Source: a bacterium
GTDB taxonomy: Bacteria; Myxococcota_A; UBA9160; UBA6930
DNA: 36,367 nucleotides
Direction: 5' to 3'
NCBI GenBank assembly: GCA_024228115.1
Contig: JAAETT010000424.1
Span: forward strand, 1-36,367
Part shown: positions 25,977-33,714 of the stretch, piece after piece
Layout of the letters: each line of letters begins with the position of its first letter
Position numbering within the stretch: position 1 is the stretch's first letter
Translations under genes and position numbers: made by a program
Notes under the pieces: model-generated
Seen by the model: the letters and a program-made list of their open reading frames with translations, nothing else
Databases searched by the model: none
Told to the model about the DNA's origin: nothing

Positions 25977-26184
25977 GCGTGAACCTACACCAGTTGAGGT
26001 TCTAGGGAAGTCGTCGGCAGGTTTCGCCGCACGAGGAGAGATTGAACGGCCATCGCAAGCGCAGAGGGCTCTCCACTTTGAGGCATCGATCCGGTAGCCT
26101 GCCGGGCGGAGTGCTTCTGTGCTGCAGCGGCGCGAGGCCTTTCCGGACTCTCCGCAGAGGGCCCCGGAACCAGCTTGACGGGAA

Positions 26185-27384
26185 ATGGAGGTGGCCGTGC
26201 AGCGCATCGTGGTGGTCGGAGCGTCGCTCGCCGGTTTTCGCGCCATCGAGACCCTGCGTGCCGACGGCTATTCGGGGGAACTCGTTGCCATCGGCTCCGA
26301 GCCGGAGCTTCCGTACGATCGGCCGCCGCTTTCGAAGCAATTCCTGAAAGGTGATTGGGACGAAGAGAAGATTGCTCTGAGGCAGCAGGGTACGGAGGAT
26401 CTCCAGGTCGAGTGGCGCCTGGGGAAACCTGCGGCCTCACTCGATCTTGGAGCATCTGCGGTACTTCTCGAAGATGGCGAGCGCGTCGCCTATGAGGGCC
26501 TGTTGATCGCCACGGGCTGCGTGCCCCGGCATCTGCCTTTCGGGGCGGGTCTTGAAGGCGTTCACGTTTTGCGCGCCGTCGCGGATGCTCGTGCGTTGCG
26601 GTCGGATCTGTCGGGAAATCCCCGTGTGGTCGTCGTCGGCGCGGGCTTCATCGGGATGGAGGTTGCGGCCACCTGCCGGGAACTCGGTCTGGAGGTGACG
26701 GTGATCGAGCCGCTGGCGGCTCCTCTGGTTCGCGGTCTTGGTGAAACCCTTGGAGGCCTGGTTGCCACTCGATTTCGGGAAGCCGGTGTGGAGATCCGCC
26801 TGGGTGTCGGCATCCAGTCGTTCGTAGGCGAGGGCCGGGTCGAGGCGGTCGAGCTTTCGGATGGGAAGAGGGTTTCCGCCGATGTCGTCCTGGTGGCAAT
26901 CGGCGTGCGTCCCGCGACGGCTTGGCTCGAAGACTCCGGGCTCCGGCTCGAGAATGGCGTCGTTTGCGATGGCTCTGGAGTCGCGGCGCCTAACGTATTG
27001 GCGGCGGGCGATGTGGCGAGTTGGGCAGGTACCGCCGGGGAAGCGCCACGCCGCTACGAGCACTGGACCCATGCCGTGGAGCAGGGCGTCCATGCAGCGA
27101 AGCGTTTGATGCACGGAACGGTGGTGGAGCCTCTCGATGTCGTTCCCTACGTGTGGAGCGACCAACTCGACATGCGCATCGCAATCGCCGGAGAGCCGGG
27201 GGCGAACGATGAGATGCACGTCTGCCACGGTAGCCTGGAGGAGGATCGCTTCCTGGCATTGTTCGGCCGAGAGGGTCGGCTGAGCGGCGCTGTGGCCTTC
27301 CGCCGTCCCCGCCCGTTGAATGCGGCACGCCACCTGATCGGTGAGCGAGCGTCCTTCGCGGACGCCATCGCGGCGAATTCCTAG
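26185..27384 (+). CDS. Ferredoxin/rubredoxin reductase-type FAD-NAD(P)H oxidoreductase
   Basis: This 399-residue flavoprotein has an FAD motif (IVVVGASLAGFRAIETLR, residues 8-25), PYDRPPLSKQFL, an ATG motif (LLIATGCVPRHLP), a second Rossmann motif (VVVVGAGFIGMEVA, near residue 150) and the conserved C-terminal FAD contact LAAGDVASW. These identify the ferredoxin reductase family that feeds monooxygenases, P450s or dioxygenases. The oxygenase partner is not in the window. A GTG at 26197 with GGAGG five bases upstream is a plausible alternative start and would give MQRIVVVG, the usual N-terminus. Confidence 0.87.
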   Translation: MEVAVQRIVVVGASLAGFRAIETLRADGYSGELVAIGSEPELPYDRPPLSKQFLKGDWDEEKIALRQQGTEDLQVEWRLGKPAASLDLGASAVLLEDGERVAYEGLLIATGCVPRHLPFGAGLEGVHVLRAVADARALRSDLSGNPRVVVVGAGFIGMEVAATCRELGLEVTVIEPLAAPLVRGLGETLGGLVATRFREAGVEIRLGVGIQSFVGEGRVEAVELSDGKRVSADVVLVAIGVRPATAWLEDSGLRLENGVVCDGSGVAAPNVLAAGDVASWAGTAGEAPRRYEHWTHAVEQGVHAAKRLMHGTVVEPLDVVPYVWSDQLDMRIAIAGEPGANDEMHVCHGSLEEDRFLALFGREGRLSGAVAFRRPRPLNAARHLIGERASFADAIAANS

Positions 27385-27387
27385 GAC

Positions 27388-28650
27388 GTGTCGTTTCGGC
27401 TTTTCGTTGCGATCTGGTGGGTCGCGAGCTTTTCCTTTTCAGCGGCTTCCGTCGGTGAGGAGGCAGAGCCGCCGATCGTCGTCTGGATCTCATTGGACGG
27501 GGTGCGTCACGATGCACTCGCCGAGGAGGGATTGCCTGCCCTGGGGCGCATCGCTCGCGAAGGTGCGACGGCCGACAGCCTGCTTCCAGTCTTCCCGTCG
27601 AGCACCTTCGCCAATCATGTGGCCCAGGCCACCGGCACCCACACGGATCGTCACGGCATCGTCGGCAATCGGTTCCTGGATCCGGAGCTCGGTTATTTCG
27701 ACTACGGCAACGATGCCCGCTTTCTGGAGGCCGAGCCGATCTGGGCGGCCGCGGAGCGTCAGGGCGTGCGCGCCGCGACCTTCTTCTGGGTCGGCTCGGA
27801 GACGGATTGGCGTGGCGTGGGGGCGAGCTACCGCCGAGCCCCATTCGACGGCGGGCTTCCGGAACGCGTGAAGGTCGATCAGATCCTGGCCTGGCTCGAT
27901 CTGGCCGAGGCAGAACGTCCGCGTTTGATCATGAGCTGGTGGCATGGCGCCGATCGTGCCGGCCATCGGAACGGGCCCGGTACGCCAGAAGTGGCTGCGC
28001 AATTGCGGGAGCAAGACAAGCAGTTGTTGCGCGTCCTCGAGGGCATCGATGCGCGCGGTCTCTGGGGCCGCACCACCCTGATCGTGTCGAGCGACCACGG
28101 CATGATCTCCGCGGAAAAGGTGCTCGACGGTCGGAGCCTGCTGCGCAAGGCGGGCCTTTCGGGTCGTGTCATTCATGGAACGTCGGTTGCCCATGTGCAC
28201 CTGCGCGACCCCTCCCAGGTGGACGAGGCGATGGGGGCGTTTTCGGGAGTGGAGGGTCTCACGGCCTGGCGGGCCGAAGAGTTGCCCCTGGCCCTGCGCT
28301 ACCGGCATCCGACCCGCGTGGGGCAGGTCGTGCTCCTCGCGGAGCCGCCGCTTCGGCTCGGAGGTGCGCGTCGCCAGCCTCAGGCGCTCCTCGAGATGGT
28401 CTTGGGCAAGGCCCGAGGCGGTGCTCACGGCTACGACCCGGCCAAGTACGAGGAGATGCATGCGATCCTGCTCGCGAAGGGGCGAGGGGTTGCGCCCGGG
28501 GCCAGGCTCGGCCGACCAGGAGCGATCGATCTCGCACCCAGTGTGGCCGCGCTGCTTGGGATCGATCCTCCGGGCGCGTCCGAGGGTGAGATCATCCCCG
28601 GGCTGGGGGCGCCGCTCAGCGAACCCCGCGCCGCAACGCTCGCTCCGTGA
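27388..28650 (+). CDS. Ectonucleotide pyrophosphatase/phosphodiesterase (ENPP)-like, secreted
   Basis: This 420-residue protein has a signal peptide (residues 1-23). Its alkaline-phosphatase fold shows ISLDGVRHDAL (metal Asp), FPSSTFANHV with the likely nucleophilic Thr (the family motif is usually PTKTFPNH), SWWHGADRAGHRNGPG and VSSDHGM (metal Asp/His), then a final H in GGAHGYDP. It likely hydrolyses nucleotide or lipid phosphodiesters in the periplasm. The GTG start is 4 nt after the ferredoxin reductase stop. The 3' end overlaps the convergent LolA-like gene by 35 bp. Confidence 0.85.
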   Translation: MSFRLFVAIWWVASFSFSAASVGEEAEPPIVVWISLDGVRHDALAEEGLPALGRIAREGATADSLLPVFPSSTFANHVAQATGTHTDRHGIVGNRFLDPELGYFDYGNDARFLEAEPIWAAAERQGVRAATFFWVGSETDWRGVGASYRRAPFDGGLPERVKVDQILAWLDLAEAERPRLIMSWWHGADRAGHRNGPGTPEVAAQLREQDKQLLRVLEGIDARGLWGRTTLIVSSDHGMISAEKVLDGRSLLRKAGLSGRVIHGTSVAHVHLRDPSQVDEAMGAFSGVEGLTAWRAEELPLALRYRHPTRVGQVVLLAEPPLRLGGARRQPQALLEMVLGKARGGAHGYDPAKYEEMHAILLAKGRGVAPGARLGRPGAIDLAPSVAALLGIDPPGASEGEIIPGLGAPLSEPRAATLAP

Positions 28651-29425
28651 AGAGATCCGGGTCGATCTCGGTGGCGTAGTCCACCTCCGAGATTCGGAAC
28701 ACGGTTCGGTGTCCGTTCTTGTGGGTCTCCACTTCGATGTGGTGGGCGGTCCAGATCCCATCGACCTGGCGGATCTCGCCGACGATTGCGCTCTTCTTCG
28801 GGCGCCCCGCTGCGTCGATGTACTCGGCGCGTCGCGCGATCCAGATCTCGGGATCGACCCAGTAGGTGACTTTTCCGTAGCCAACTGCCCGCGCCGTTTC
28901 GTCGTCTACGGGAACGGCCTCGACGACGACGCAGCGGGCCTCGCCGCAGGCTTCTTCGCGTAGGGTCGTCCAGCGGTAGTCCTGGGCGGAAACCTTGGTC
29001 TCGTTCTTCATGTCCTCATAGCTCATGTCGGTGCCGAGAAAATTCTTGCCTCGATCCCTGGCGGCAATGCGTCGAACTTTTCGCAGAGCGGGGAGGTAGA
29101 GCCATTGGGCGTCGTCCCGTTCCGGCTCCGGAAAGTCGTGGACGAGAAATGCGGTGTCCTTGATCGTGGCCGGGCTCAGGTAGAAGAGGGCGAGGCGTTT
29201 CTCCTGGCCGAACCACCGCCGCAACAGGCGCGCACTTCGTTTTCGGGAGTGACCGCTCTTGTCGATCAGCTCCATCTCGAGCGTACGCTGCGCCGAGCTG
29301 CCGTCATCCCGCGCGTTGATGCGCCGAGCGATTTCGTCGCCGTCCGGCAGCCCCTCCGCCCCGGCCACGCCGACGAGGCCGGTGGCTGCCAGGAGCAGGA
29401 TCACGCATCGCTTCACCATCCCCAT
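28616..29425 (-). CDS. LolA-like outer-membrane lipoprotein-sorting family protein
   Basis: This 269-residue protein has a signal peptide (cleavage near VAGA-E) and a half-barrel lipid-carrier fold related to LolA/LolB. Its motifs include LEMELIDKSGHSR, RLALFYLSPATIKDTAFLVHD, QWLYLPALRKVRRI and a C-terminal HIEVETHKNGHRTVFRISEVDY. This family (LolA_like, DUF4292-type) usually neighbours an RND/MMPL exporter and a DUF1302 barrel, and may shuttle a lipid between membranes. The ATG at 29425 overlaps the end of the DUF1302 gene. An ATG at 29419 is an alternative but its ribosome-binding purines would abut the codon. Confidence 0.85.
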   Translation of the reverse strand: MGMVKRCVILLLAATGLVGVAGAEGLPDGDEIARRINARDDGSSAQRTLEMELIDKSGHSRKRSARLLRRWFGQEKRLALFYLSPATIKDTAFLVHDFPEPERDDAQWLYLPALRKVRRIAARDRGKNFLGTDMSYEDMKNETKVSAQDYRWTTLREEACGEARCVVVEAVPVDDETARAVGYGKVTYWVDPEIWIARRAEYIDAAGRPKKSAIVGEIRQVDGIWTAHHIEVETHKNGHRTVFRISEVDYATEIDPDLFTERALRRGVR

Positions 29426-30750
29426 TCCATCCCCATGACGGCGCGGTCGCGCCCATCGAACTCGCCGAAGACTCCGCGGCTGCGACCGTAGAAGATATCG
29501 AGGCCGGCCCACAGGGTGAGCCCGTCCCGGAGTTCGAAGCTCAGTTTGGGGCGCAGCAGTCCGTCCCCATCGTTCGTGTTGTGGATCCAGATGCCTTCCA
29601 CCTGGAGGCGTTCGTTCCACAGTTCGCGGCGGGCGAGAAATGTGAGGTTGGTGTCCAGCCGATCGCGCAGCCAGCCCTTTTCGTCTCTCAGGAGCCAGCT
29701 CTGGAACACCTGGAACGAGAGCAGGGTGTCCTGGAAGCCGAACCAGTCGAGGCCGAGGACGTAGGCCAGCTCGCCAGTTCGGCCCACCAGGTCGGCATCC
29801 GATGGGTTCTCGACCGAGAGGCGTCGATCGCTCGTCCAGCCGACTTCGCCACGAACGGTGAGATCCCCGAACGCATTGCTGAAGGTGCCACCTAGCAGAT
29901 GGGTGCGTCGGTAGCGCGGAGTGAACGCGACCGTCGGGCCGAAGGGGCCGGCTCCGCGCTGGCCTTCGAAGATGGGGCGGTCGGCGATGTGGTAGAGGTA
30001 GTTGAGACTCACGTCGAAGCCACCGACGAAGGCTGCCAGGCGGACACCCGCGTCGGAATCGGCCAGCAGGCGGCGCGGTCGATGGGTCGGTTCGAGAGAC
30101 GCAAGGTGTCCCGGTACGGACGGCGGGAGGAAGCGGGGCGCCGTGAACTCGAAGGTTGCATCGGGTTCGGGTAGCTCGTGATAGCTCGGATCCGGAAGCC
30201 ACAAGAGTTGGAGAGTCGCCTCGCCGATCGGTACCTCTGCGTTCATGGCCCAGAGCGGGATGCGTGAATCATCGAAATCATCGAGGATGAACTCGCGGAA
30301 GTCCTGGGGGTTGACGACGTCGAGAACCTTGAGGCCGTCCGCTTGACCCCAGACGATCTGCTGCTTGCCGAGGGTGAACCAGGTGCGCCCCCACTGCGTC
30401 TCGACGAAGAGCTCGCGCAGCTCGAAATCCACGTGATCGCCGGCTGAGCCACGGCGGCTGAGCGAAGACACTTCCGTCGCTCGCGCATGCCCGGGTTCGA
30501 TGCGGTCGAACGCGTCCGCCCGCAGGCGACCGATGGCGGTAAGCCGCGTCTCCGGGCCGAGACCCCAATGCAGCTCCGGCTGGGCAACGATCTCGAGCTT
30601 CTGGCTATGGGGGCCCCGCAAACCCAGGGCCCATTCCGAATCGACGATGACCGAAAGTTCCGGGGGCTCCATCGCCGCGCTCGCGACCGCAACCCACACG
30701 ACGGTCGCAGCCAGCCCGGCAGCGTGTCCTCGTCTCCAGCCGCTTTGCAC
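29413..30750 (-). CDS. DUF1302-family outer-membrane beta-barrel protein
   Basis: This 445-residue protein starts at a GTG (no ATG is available before the signal) with a purine-rich stretch upstream and has a signal peptide cleaved after SAA. It has the DUF1302 signature GKQQIVWGQADGLKVLDVVN with PQDFREFILDDFDDSRIPLW (residues about 122-162), then alternating aromatic beta-strands ending in an aromatic C-terminus (GMEWGW). That end is a typical barrel terminus. The stop overlaps the LolA-like gene. It is expected to act with the LolA-like protein in an outer-membrane lipid or small-molecule route. Confidence 0.85.
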   Translation of the reverse strand: MQSGWRRGHAAGLAATVVWVAVASAAMEPPELSVIVDSEWALGLRGPHSQKLEIVAQPELHWGLGPETRLTAIGRLRADAFDRIEPGHARATEVSSLSRRGSAGDHVDFELRELFVETQWGRTWFTLGKQQIVWGQADGLKVLDVVNPQDFREFILDDFDDSRIPLWAMNAEVPIGEATLQLLWLPDPSYHELPEPDATFEFTAPRFLPPSVPGHLASLEPTHRPRRLLADSDAGVRLAAFVGGFDVSLNYLYHIADRPIFEGQRGAGPFGPTVAFTPRYRRTHLLGGTFSNAFGDLTVRGEVGWTSDRRLSVENPSDADLVGRTGELAYVLGLDWFGFQDTLLSFQVFQSWLLRDEKGWLRDRLDTNLTFLARRELWNERLQVEGIWIHNTNDGDGLLRPKLSFELRDGLTLWAGLDIFYGRSRGVFGEFDGRDRAVMGMEWGW

Positions 30751-30777
30751 CCCGCGCCCCCGCCTCGTCTTCGTTGC

Positions 30778-30996
30778 CTACGAGCCGCGGAGCGCGGAGA
30801 CACTCGATAGCGTCGAAACCATGTAGGGAACGAGCACGGTAAGCCCCATCTTCAGCCATCGCGTGGAATCCAGCTCTCCCCGTAGCAGCGCATCGCCGTG
30901 GTTGATGGAAATCAAGATCACCCCAACGATCACTGCGTACATCAACGCACGCCGCACCACGCCCCGCGAACTCGCCAGCTGCAACCACTCGCTCAC
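30778..30996 (-). CDS. nrtS: NrtS-like small membrane protein
   Basis: This 72-residue protein has two hydrophobic segments (residues 16-32 and 48-67) with the motif ISINHGDALLRGELDSTRWL between them and a VPYMVSTLSSVSALR end. That pattern matches the NrtS family, small membrane proteins described in cyanobacteria as nitrate/nitrite transporters and found in other bacteria. It lies 27 nt upstream of the DUF1302 gene on the same strand and just downstream (on its strand) of the second palindrome. No nitrate-assimilation gene is nearby, so transport of nitrate is an assumption. Confidence 0.65.
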   Translation of the reverse strand: MSEWLQLASSRGVVRRALMYAVIVGVILISINHGDALLRGELDSTRWLKMGLTVLVPYMVSTLSSVSALRGS

Positions 30997-31015
30997 AGAT
31001 CAAAGCCTAGGCCAC

Positions 31016-31096
31016 AACGCAACCAGCGGGGACGGGGTTTACAATTGACTTTCCGTAGGAAAGTCAATTGTAAACCCCGTCCCCGCTGGTTGCGTT
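31016..31096. repeat. REP-like 39-bp-arm palindrome, copy 2
   Basis: Arms 31016-31054 and 31058-31096 are perfectly complementary around a three-base loop (GTA). It shares with copy 1 the arm core from GCGGGGACGGGG through TTTACAATTGACTTT. Outside this core the arms differ from copy 1 but remain self-complementary. The right arm gives the last codons and TGA stop to the SH3b gene. The left end lies 20 nt upstream of the nrtS start codon. Confidence 0.85.
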
Positions 31097-32098
31097 TCTC
31101 AATTCGGCGCCGGTTGCCAGTTCGACGATGCGGGAGATCTCGTGGCAGCCGTGGACCCAGGCGTGGAAGGCTTCGCGTTGGAAATCGTCGAGGGCGTACC
31201 AGAGGTTCGTGACGTAGACGGTATGCGTGGCAGGGACCAGGGCGAAGACCAGCTCCGGCAGGGCGTCGGCTGCGGAGATCGGGCACGAGGTGGTCAGGGC
31301 AGCCGGAGCGGTTCCATCGGGAAGCAGGGTCAGGGCCAGCTCGTCCAGGCGGGCACCGACCCTCGCGGGGGCTTCGAGGTCAGGTGTCGAAGTATCCGAC
31401 CGGATCCAGCCCTCGGAGCCGCCGCGTCGGCGAACCCGCTTCCAGCCGCGTTCGATCGAGACGACCTCCACTCGCTCCTGGGCGGTGAGCCGTTCGAGGA
31501 CCTCCGTGTCGCCATCCGGCCCATGGTGCAACTCGGTGGCGGGGCGGAGCACGATCTCCTCCCGCAAGAAGTCCGTCTCCGGCCTCCGGTCCTGCGGAGG
31601 CCAGTGTTCCGGCTCTGTATGCAAGCGGGGCGGCGGCTCCCAGGTTTCTTCGTCCCACCACTCGGGGCCTCGGGAGCTACGCCGCTCCCGCAAGGTGACG
31701 GTCGAGTCGATCACACAACGACACTCGCGATGTCTCGGCGACGCTGGGAAGATCACCTGGGCGATTCGCTCTGCACCCGCGGGAAGCCTGCCCAACCCGT
31801 CCACCGAATTCATGAAGAGCGCGCGATTCGTGCCGGGCTCGAAGGCACCACACTGGAGATCCGTCAGCTCGGCCGGCTCCTCGCCGGTGCGGATCCGCAC
31901 GCGTGCGACGCGGAGGTCGCGCTGGCCTGCGTAGGGGTCACAGGAGAGCACCTGGATTCGCAGTCCATCGGAAAGGGACCGATCGGCCGCACTACGTCTG
32001 GCGCCGTCGACCCCGGCACCCTCGATCTGGGCATGCGCGATCGAGGCGACCAGGAAGAGGCCGTTCGCCAAGGCAATGCATCGATGTCGAAAGACCAT
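31064..32098 (-). CDS. Secreted SH3b-domain protein
   Basis: The 344-residue protein begins with a signal peptide (residues 1-23, cleavage at HA-Q). It has a proline/arginine-rich middle and an SH3b domain near residues 190-240 (TDFLREEIVLRPATELHHGPDG, then GWKRVRRRGGSEGWI). Bacterial SH3b domains bind cell-wall peptides or mediate protein contacts. The C-terminal part has no recognised domain. The last residues are supplied by the repeat at 31016-31096. A GTG one codon upstream (32101) is an alternative start. It is transcribed towards nrtS. Confidence 0.75.
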   Translation of the reverse strand: MVFRHRCIALANGLFLVASIAHAQIEGAGVDGARRSAADRSLSDGLRIQVLSCDPYAGQRDLRVARVRIRTGEEPAELTDLQCGAFEPGTNRALFMNSVDGLGRLPAGAERIAQVIFPASPRHRECRCVIDSTVTLRERRSSRGPEWWDEETWEPPPRLHTEPEHWPPQDRRPETDFLREEIVLRPATELHHGPDGDTEVLERLTAQERVEVVSIERGWKRVRRRGGSEGWIRSDTSTPDLEAPARVGARLDELALTLLPDGTAPAALTTSCPISAADALPELVFALVPATHTVYVTNLWYALDDFQREAFHAWVHGCHEISRIVELATGAELRNATSGDGVYN

Positions 32099-32143
32099 CA
32101 CACACAGGGTGGGACGCGATGGGCGACCTGTCGATTCGACGCC

Positions 32144-32737
32144 CTAGGCCGGGCCCGGCGTCAGGACGCAGCCCTCCAACAACTTGGCGACAGCACGGCG
32201 GTGAACGCCTGAGGGAGCCGCGCCTTCCGTCGTCTGGAGATGGAGGACATCGTAGAGGCCCTCCGAGCCTGTTTCGATCACCATCTCCACCGGGGCGAGG
32301 CCGAGAAAGCCCAACCGCTGGAGCAGCCCACCCAAGAAGCCATGTTGATCGGGCCCGAACAGATCGACCCGCAGGGCGGCGCGCTCCGGATCGTCGGCCA
32401 GCGTGAAGCCCTCGATGCGCACAGGGATCCAGTCTGCCGGGGTCGGAGGGTGGAGGGCCAGCGACAAGAGATCGAGGGAGAGCGGATCTCGAATCGCCTG
32501 TTGAGAGGAGATCTCGAAACTGGCGGACCAGAGTTCCGGGTTTTCCCGGATCGCCACGCCGCTCTCGATCGTCATGCGTGCTCGCGCCAACCCGCTGCAA
32601 ACGCCCTCGGCCCAGCGACGAGGCATCGGGCCCCAAAGACGCAACACGTGGAGGTCTCGCCCCTTGGGATGGATCTCGAAGCCGCGTCCGCCGCCTTCGG
32701 GAGATTGTTCCGCATCGTCGAAGACCCGAACCCACAT
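32144..32737 (-). CDS. Probable tandem ACT-like regulatory protein
   Basis: This 197-residue protein seems to hold two ACT-like segments. The second (VDLFGPDQHGFLGGLLQRLG, then a beta strand and TTEGAAPSGVHRR) follows the ACT pattern seen in GlnD-type proteins (DRPGLL... with a later GxP). The first half (residues about 25-75) is more divergent. ACT domains bind amino acids or other small ligands. The start ATG at 32737 (third Met) has GGAGG eight bases upstream; an ATG at 32743 is too close to it. The call is tentative. Confidence 0.5.
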   Translation of the reverse strand: MWVRVFDDAEQSPEGGGRGFEIHPKGRDLHVLRLWGPMPRRWAEGVCSGLARARMTIESGVAIRENPELWSASFEISSQQAIRDPLSLDLLSLALHPPTPADWIPVRIEGFTLADDPERAALRVDLFGPDQHGFLGGLLQRLGFLGLAPVEMVIETGSEGLYDVLHLQTTEGAAPSGVHRRAVAKLLEGCVLTPGPA

Positions 32738-32862
32738 GATCATGTCCTCCGGTGTTCCGGAGGTGCAAGGGGTATACCGCGCAGGGAGCCGTCTGCGGCT
32801 CCCGGGCCCTCTTCCCTGCTTCCTCCGCAGGCATGTGTGCCCAACTGGTAGGCTGCGCGCAG

Positions 32863-33714
32863 ATGGAGACGACAGAAAAGGAAGAAGTGGCGAAATTGGA
32901 AGCTCAGCAACCGGGTGTGCGTGAGGCGTGCCAGCACATCCTCACCCGCGGCGACCTGGCCTCCAAGCTAACACCTGTGGCCGCGGATGGGGCCACTCTT
33001 CTCGACTCTGACGTGACGAAGGACACGTTTCCCAGCCGTCCCGTGCGGGGCGCCGGGCTGGAAATGGCGAGCGGTGCCGCAACGCTGCCCCGGCCGGGTG
33101 CACTGCGCTCGCCCCATGCCCGCGCCGTATGTCTTGCCCGCTTCGCTCACCACGAGCTCCAAGCGGTGGAGCTCTTCGCCTGGGCGCTGCTTCGCTGGCC
33201 CGAACTTCCCCAGGAGATGGCGGCGGGGTGGCTACACATCCTGGGGGACGAACAGCGCCATGCCCGGGCGTATCTCGACCGGTTGGAGGCCCAGGGTTTC
33301 GCCTTCGCGTCGTTTGCCCCTCATTCGGACTACCTCTGGAAGAACGTCGACGTCATGGAGACCCCGGCGGCCTTTCTTGCCGCGGTGGGCCTCACCTTCG
33401 AGCAGGCCAATCTCGATTTCAGCCTGCTCTACCGGGACGCGTTCCGGGAGGCGGGAGACGAAGAGAGCGCGAGGGTGTGCCAGGAAATCCATGACGACGA
33501 AGTCGGCCACGTGGCGTTTGCGGCGAGCTGGCTCGAAGTGCTGCAGCCGGGGGGCGATGCCATCGCCCGCTACGAGGCGAGCGTGCCGTTCCCGTTCTCC
33601 GCGGCTCGAGCGAAAGGCAGGCGCTTCGACGTGGCGGGGCGACGCAAGGCCGGCCTCAGCGATGCCTTCATCGAGCACGTGCGTACGGCCCGCTCGTCCC
33701 AGGAACGAGGGTGA
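32863..33714 (+). CDS. DUF455-family ferritin-like di-iron protein
   Basis: This 283-residue protein has a ferritin-like four-helix bundle with metal ligands visible as HHELQAVELFAW (residues about 95-106), GDEQRHARAY (about 127-136), LTFEQANLDFS and DDEVGHVAF (about 208-216). DUF455 proteins belong to the ferritin/MiaE-like superfamily and their reaction is undefined. Of possible starts the ATG at 32863 fits the family length; an earlier ATG at 32833 adds ten residues. Its stop overlaps the next gene's GTG as GTGA, so the two products are coupled. Confidence 0.8.
   Translation: METTEKEEVAKLEAQQPGVREACQHILTRGDLASKLTPVAADGATLLDSDVTKDTFPSRPVRGAGLEMASGAATLPRPGALRSPHARAVCLARFAHHELQAVELFAWALLRWPELPQEMAAGWLHILGDEQRHARAYLDRLEAQGFAFASFAPHSDYLWKNVDVMETPAAFLAAVGLTFEQANLDFSLLYRDAFREAGDEESARVCQEIHDDEVGHVAFAASWLEVLQPGGDAIARYEASVPFPFSAARAKGRRFDVAGRRKAGLSDAFIEHVRTARSSQERG

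Noticed and set aside
30863-31048. Plus-strand frame ending in the same TSGDGVYN tail
   Set aside because: It is antisense to nrtS; the tail follows from the palindrome being readable on both strands. It shows the repeat property, not a gene.
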